DNA of 64,000 nucleotides. Source: Siphonodentalium dalli. Taxonomy: Eukaryota > Mollusca > Scaphopoda > Gadilida > Siphonodentaliidae. The first letter of the stretch is position 1. Each line of letters opens with the position of its first letter. Shown one piece after another: positions 61,014-64,000 of this stretch. The notes beneath the pieces were generated by a model, which was given only the letters and a program-made list of their open reading frames with translations, was not told the DNA's origin and ran no database searches. The stretch covers positions 125,130,754-125,194,753 of the forward strand of contig CP136061.1 in the NCBI GenBank assembly GCA_032622095.1. Direction: 5' to 3'. Made by a program: the position numbers and the translations under genes.

Positions 61014-62321
61014 TGAAAACTCTCCATGAAGCTCAATCGTTGAAGTGAGATTTCACATATGGACATATGATTGGTCAGCTAACTTGACCGACCGCACTAC
61101 GAACCAAAATCTGTCTTTATGAAATATTTGTATTGCATATTTGCACTACCTGATAGCTTATTTGATGAATCTTATAAAAGCCACCCATAGCATCTGCACA
61201 AAATCAAATTCCGAAGAATAAAATAAAAATATAACCGTTAAAGACTAACAAAAACCCCAAAATAGCATAAAATTTACTTCTATCAGACCAAAAGTTGAAG
61301 GTAAACACATTTGCTAACTAACATTTACTGTTTACCAGCATAGATAAGAAATCTACAATTAAATTAAAAATTATACCAGTAAAAAGGTCAAATGAACAAC
61401 AACAAAGTAAAAGATTATCGTCCCCATAGAGCCTATAAATTGTGTTGTTCACGGCTTAATAGACATATACATGAAAGACTGTTACAAACAATCCGTATCT
61501 TGTATTCTTTAATAGTCTCCAAATATATCCCCTGTATCGATCAATTAAAGTGCAAACACTACGAGTGCCTTCAATGACAGGAAATCACTGTTACAAACCG
61601 TTGATATATTTATTCTCACTTACCACCGAGTCTCCAAAACAATTACCGTGTGACGGCTAAAGATCAAACGCTATGAGTGCCTTTAATGATATGCCTTTAA
61701 GGATATGTAAATGTTTTTTTTAATACCATACCTACCTACCTACCCTTTTGTTGCGCCAAATTAAGAAGCCTCACTTACTTCACATAATGTATTTTGGGCA
61801 AAACATGTATTATTTGAACCTATAACTTTCACCCTCCAGTAACCAGTAAAGACTCTTAACTCCAAATTCAAAAATAGCAGCTGATATCTATCGATTTACG
61901 CAAAATAAATGGAACAAATTCAATTTTTATTATGTTCAACCCGGGATAAATTAATAAAGCTTCAGCACGACACATTAAACTTGCAACCACTGTAAATCGA
62001 GTCCAGACTGAAGATTACTAAACTAGAAGCCCTCCCCTCTAACTATTTCCATTAAAAACTTCTAAGAACAGAGCCTGGAGTGATGTGCCCTGCTATGGAG
62101 GTTACGGGCAAATTTTACCTCTCCAAAAATACAAACCACTCATAACCATGCGCCCATTGCATACATAGTCCGCAGACGAGCATGATTCGCCACATAGCAG
62201 GGTTTCTGCCCAAGATTCAAACCATGAATTTAAATATATATTTTTCATATATCTCCATACATTGGTTAAATATTAGTGACATCCATCACTGGAGTTGCGC
62301 CGGTCCAGCATTAATAGTCCT

Positions 62322-62393
62322 GTGCCGATGCATCCCCTCATATATGCGGGACTCCCTGTGGGATGCTCGCATGTGTGGGGGTGCATTGGCGCA
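62322..62393. repeat. Diverged solitary copy of the 4.2-kb hairpin
   Basis: GTGCCGATGCATCCCCTCAT then ATATGCGGGACTCC, pairing with GGATGCTCGCATGTGTGGGG then GTGCATTGGC, mirrors the palindromes at 4152-4220 and 4301-4369, including the preceding CCTGTGCC. Only one hairpin is present here. Confidence 0.6.
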
Positions 62394-62999
62394 TGGTTTA
62401 TGCAGACTTCCGGAGAGACCCAACCATGGAAGGGTAGATGTATTACTTGTAACGTGTAGATATTATAATGTATGTGTATGTAAAGATATTATTATATATG
62501 AAGAAATGAGTAAATATGAAAATGCGTAAATCTATATTGACAAGCATCGTCCAACCCTTTCTATATTAAATGGATTTTTCCACCATGTGAAAAATAAATA
62601 TCCTAATGGTCTATTATTAATTTAGAAGTTATCTACAGAACTTCTTCATATCAGAAAATTCCTACGGATATCTACTCATCAATGAGCATTAGGCTTAGAA
62701 AAGGTTGGACAACAATGTATAATTATATGTGTGTATATATCTGCATGTTCCATACTAAAATTATCGGGCCTATATGAAATGCCAGTACAGCTATTTTATC
62801 TGTTGCACCCTATACTCTTGAAAGCAGAAGAGCACATAGGAAAGGAAAAATTAAATATCTTCGTACCAGCAGTTAAATGTGTTAGAGGTGGACGCTAATC
62901 TAGCACAAAAATTGTAAATAATCTCTATGTAGGAATTCAACCCAAAGGCATTTATCTAGGAAAAGGGTGATTGACTGTACGCCTCCTTTTATTCTCTCT

Positions 63000-63770
63000 T
63001 CCATCTCAACCTTTCGGGAAGAGGTGAGCCATAGGGGAAGGCCTACCCCCCTGTCTGGGCAAAATTCCCAGACTGGATTGTACTACAGTCCCACCCCACT
63101 TCCACCATCTATACACATATTCATACTCAAAGGTATAAGATCATGTTCAGACATCCTCCCCCATCAAATTGTGAGAACACTGAGGCACATAATTATGTTA
63201 AGTCTAGATGTTGACAAGTGTTTTTGATTTCTATGAGAAAACTCTTGTCACAAACCTGCCATTAGATCTAAACAATACCTTAAATTATTATGCCAAAGAT
63301 ATTTTGTTTCTCATCTGTTCCTATGCGATAACTAATCTCGAAATACTAAATTCATATTTTCTTCACAAATAGAAATACTCAAAATGCTAACAGAAAACAT
63401 CCTAAGACTTGAATAAGTTAAATATATATTATTATCTTTGGCCTCAGTGGTAAACTAAGTTGTGACTCGATACCCACCCCAGCAGTGCCTCTCCTCGAGT
63501 CTCCACAGTTCAATCGTATAATATAAATCACTTCAAATCATACCAATCCAATACTCCCACCACCTGTCATCAAAGGAAACAATTAGTTCAAAATTATACC
63601 ACCTATTCAGACAAATCAAATAAGAAACATTTATAATAAGCAGGGCTGACAGGATGTATCTCCAGGGCTATGCATCCTCTTCTGCTCCTTCCGTCCAACT
63701 TTTCGGGAACGGGAAATTCTAGGGGATAGCCTACCCCTGGATTCTTCTCATCATTTCAAGAGCAGCCTGT
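63000..63770. repeat. Pair of diverged blocks with TTTCGGGAA core
   Basis: ACCTTTCGGGAAGAGGTGAG then ATAGGGGAAGGCCTACCCC at 63008-63050 and ACTTTTCGGGAACGGGAAAT then AGGGGATAGCCTACCCC at 63698-63746 are alike and lie about 690 nt apart, both after TCTTC-rich sequence. They may belong to the untranslated part of the LINE at 59.7-61.0 kb, but that link is a guess. Confidence 0.4.
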
Positions 63771-64000
63771 TAGCCCCCTGCCCCATTTCCTCAAAAGTCT
63801 GCAGGGGAAAAAAATCTGATTCATTGAAGTGATAAACTTAGAAATAAGAACATTCTTTTTACTCATCACAAGATGACCAATGCAGGTAACTCTACCATAG
63901 TCTCTACTATATATTGGATTTTACTTCAACCCAAACAATCGAAATATGATAACAATTGTTTTATTTTTCTCGAGTAATATACCCCAAAAACCAATAGGTT

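Larger units (their letters stand above)
61014..64000. other. No ORF2 or other gene recognised downstream of LINE ORF1
   Basis: The sequence is AT-rich with many stops in all frames. Apart from the hairpin at 62322 and the TTTCGGGAA blocks, nothing is recognised. Either the LINE is truncated right after ORF1 or its ORF2 lies beyond or has decayed past recognition. Confidence 0.5.

Overview
The window looks like gene-poor, AT-rich nuclear DNA of an invertebrate animal. It has intron-type splice signals, no operons, no long bacterial-style reading frames, and is packed with small non-autonomous DNA transposons, Helitron-like elements and broken LINEs. The one host gene is a natriuretic-peptide-receptor-like exon. 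Frequent acatgta-type steps and the transposon mix fit a mollusc, another lophotrochozoan or an invertebrate deuterostome. I cannot decide between these from sequence alone.

Only one stretch reads as intact host coding sequence. It is the first coding exon (38453-39122, + strand) of a natriuretic-peptide-receptor / receptor-guanylate-cyclase-type protein, with a signal peptide, the N-terminal half of the ligand-binding domain and a splice donor. I cannot find later exons in the following 24.9 kb, so the first intron is probably very long and the gene runs out of the window.

The rest is mobile or repetitive DNA. From left to right: a hairpin MITE (96-389); a foldback element with 277-nt arms (1192-2124); a jockey-type LINE gag remnant (2351-3985) beside a double-hairpin MITE (about 4003-4401); a tandem duplication at 5.05-5.6 kb; a second hairpin MITE at 10.5 kb; a TIR element at 11.3 kb; a very long palindrome at 14.2 kb; a Helitron-like tandem pair (15013-16032); an inverted-repeat element (16695-17763); tandem repeats at 16.3, 18.1 and 19.2-20.3 kb; more Helitron-like copies at 20.3, 23.1-23.8 and 28.7-29.5 kb; a second, inverted copy of the jockey-type gag remnant (25500-27050) carrying and flanked by the TIR element also seen at 11.3 kb; and duplicated non-coding blocks around 29.7-31.3 kb. 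After that come a 24-nt minisatellite (33.7 kb), a 218-nt palindrome (35.4 kb), the third hairpin MITE (35.9 kb), the receptor exon (38.4 kb), short GGATCCGCC-ended repeats (40-42 kb), CT microsatellites (43.9 and 51.0 kb), the fourth hairpin MITE (54.4 kb), an AT-rich satellite with a 16-nt minisatellite (57.4-57.96 kb), and a broken L1-type LINE ORF1 (59695-61013).

The genes here do not form a pathway. The host exon is an isolated piece of a membrane receptor in a large intergenic or intronic desert. The most distinctive structural signals are (i) Helitron-like elements joined head to tail at CTAG|TC junctions, (ii) several long near-perfect palindromes, and (iii) an unclassified conserved extension downstream of the zinc knuckles in the jockey-type gag. 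I found no convincing RNA gene, CRISPR array or new multi-gene system. All repeat-family assignments come from comparisons inside this window plus general knowledge of transposon ends.
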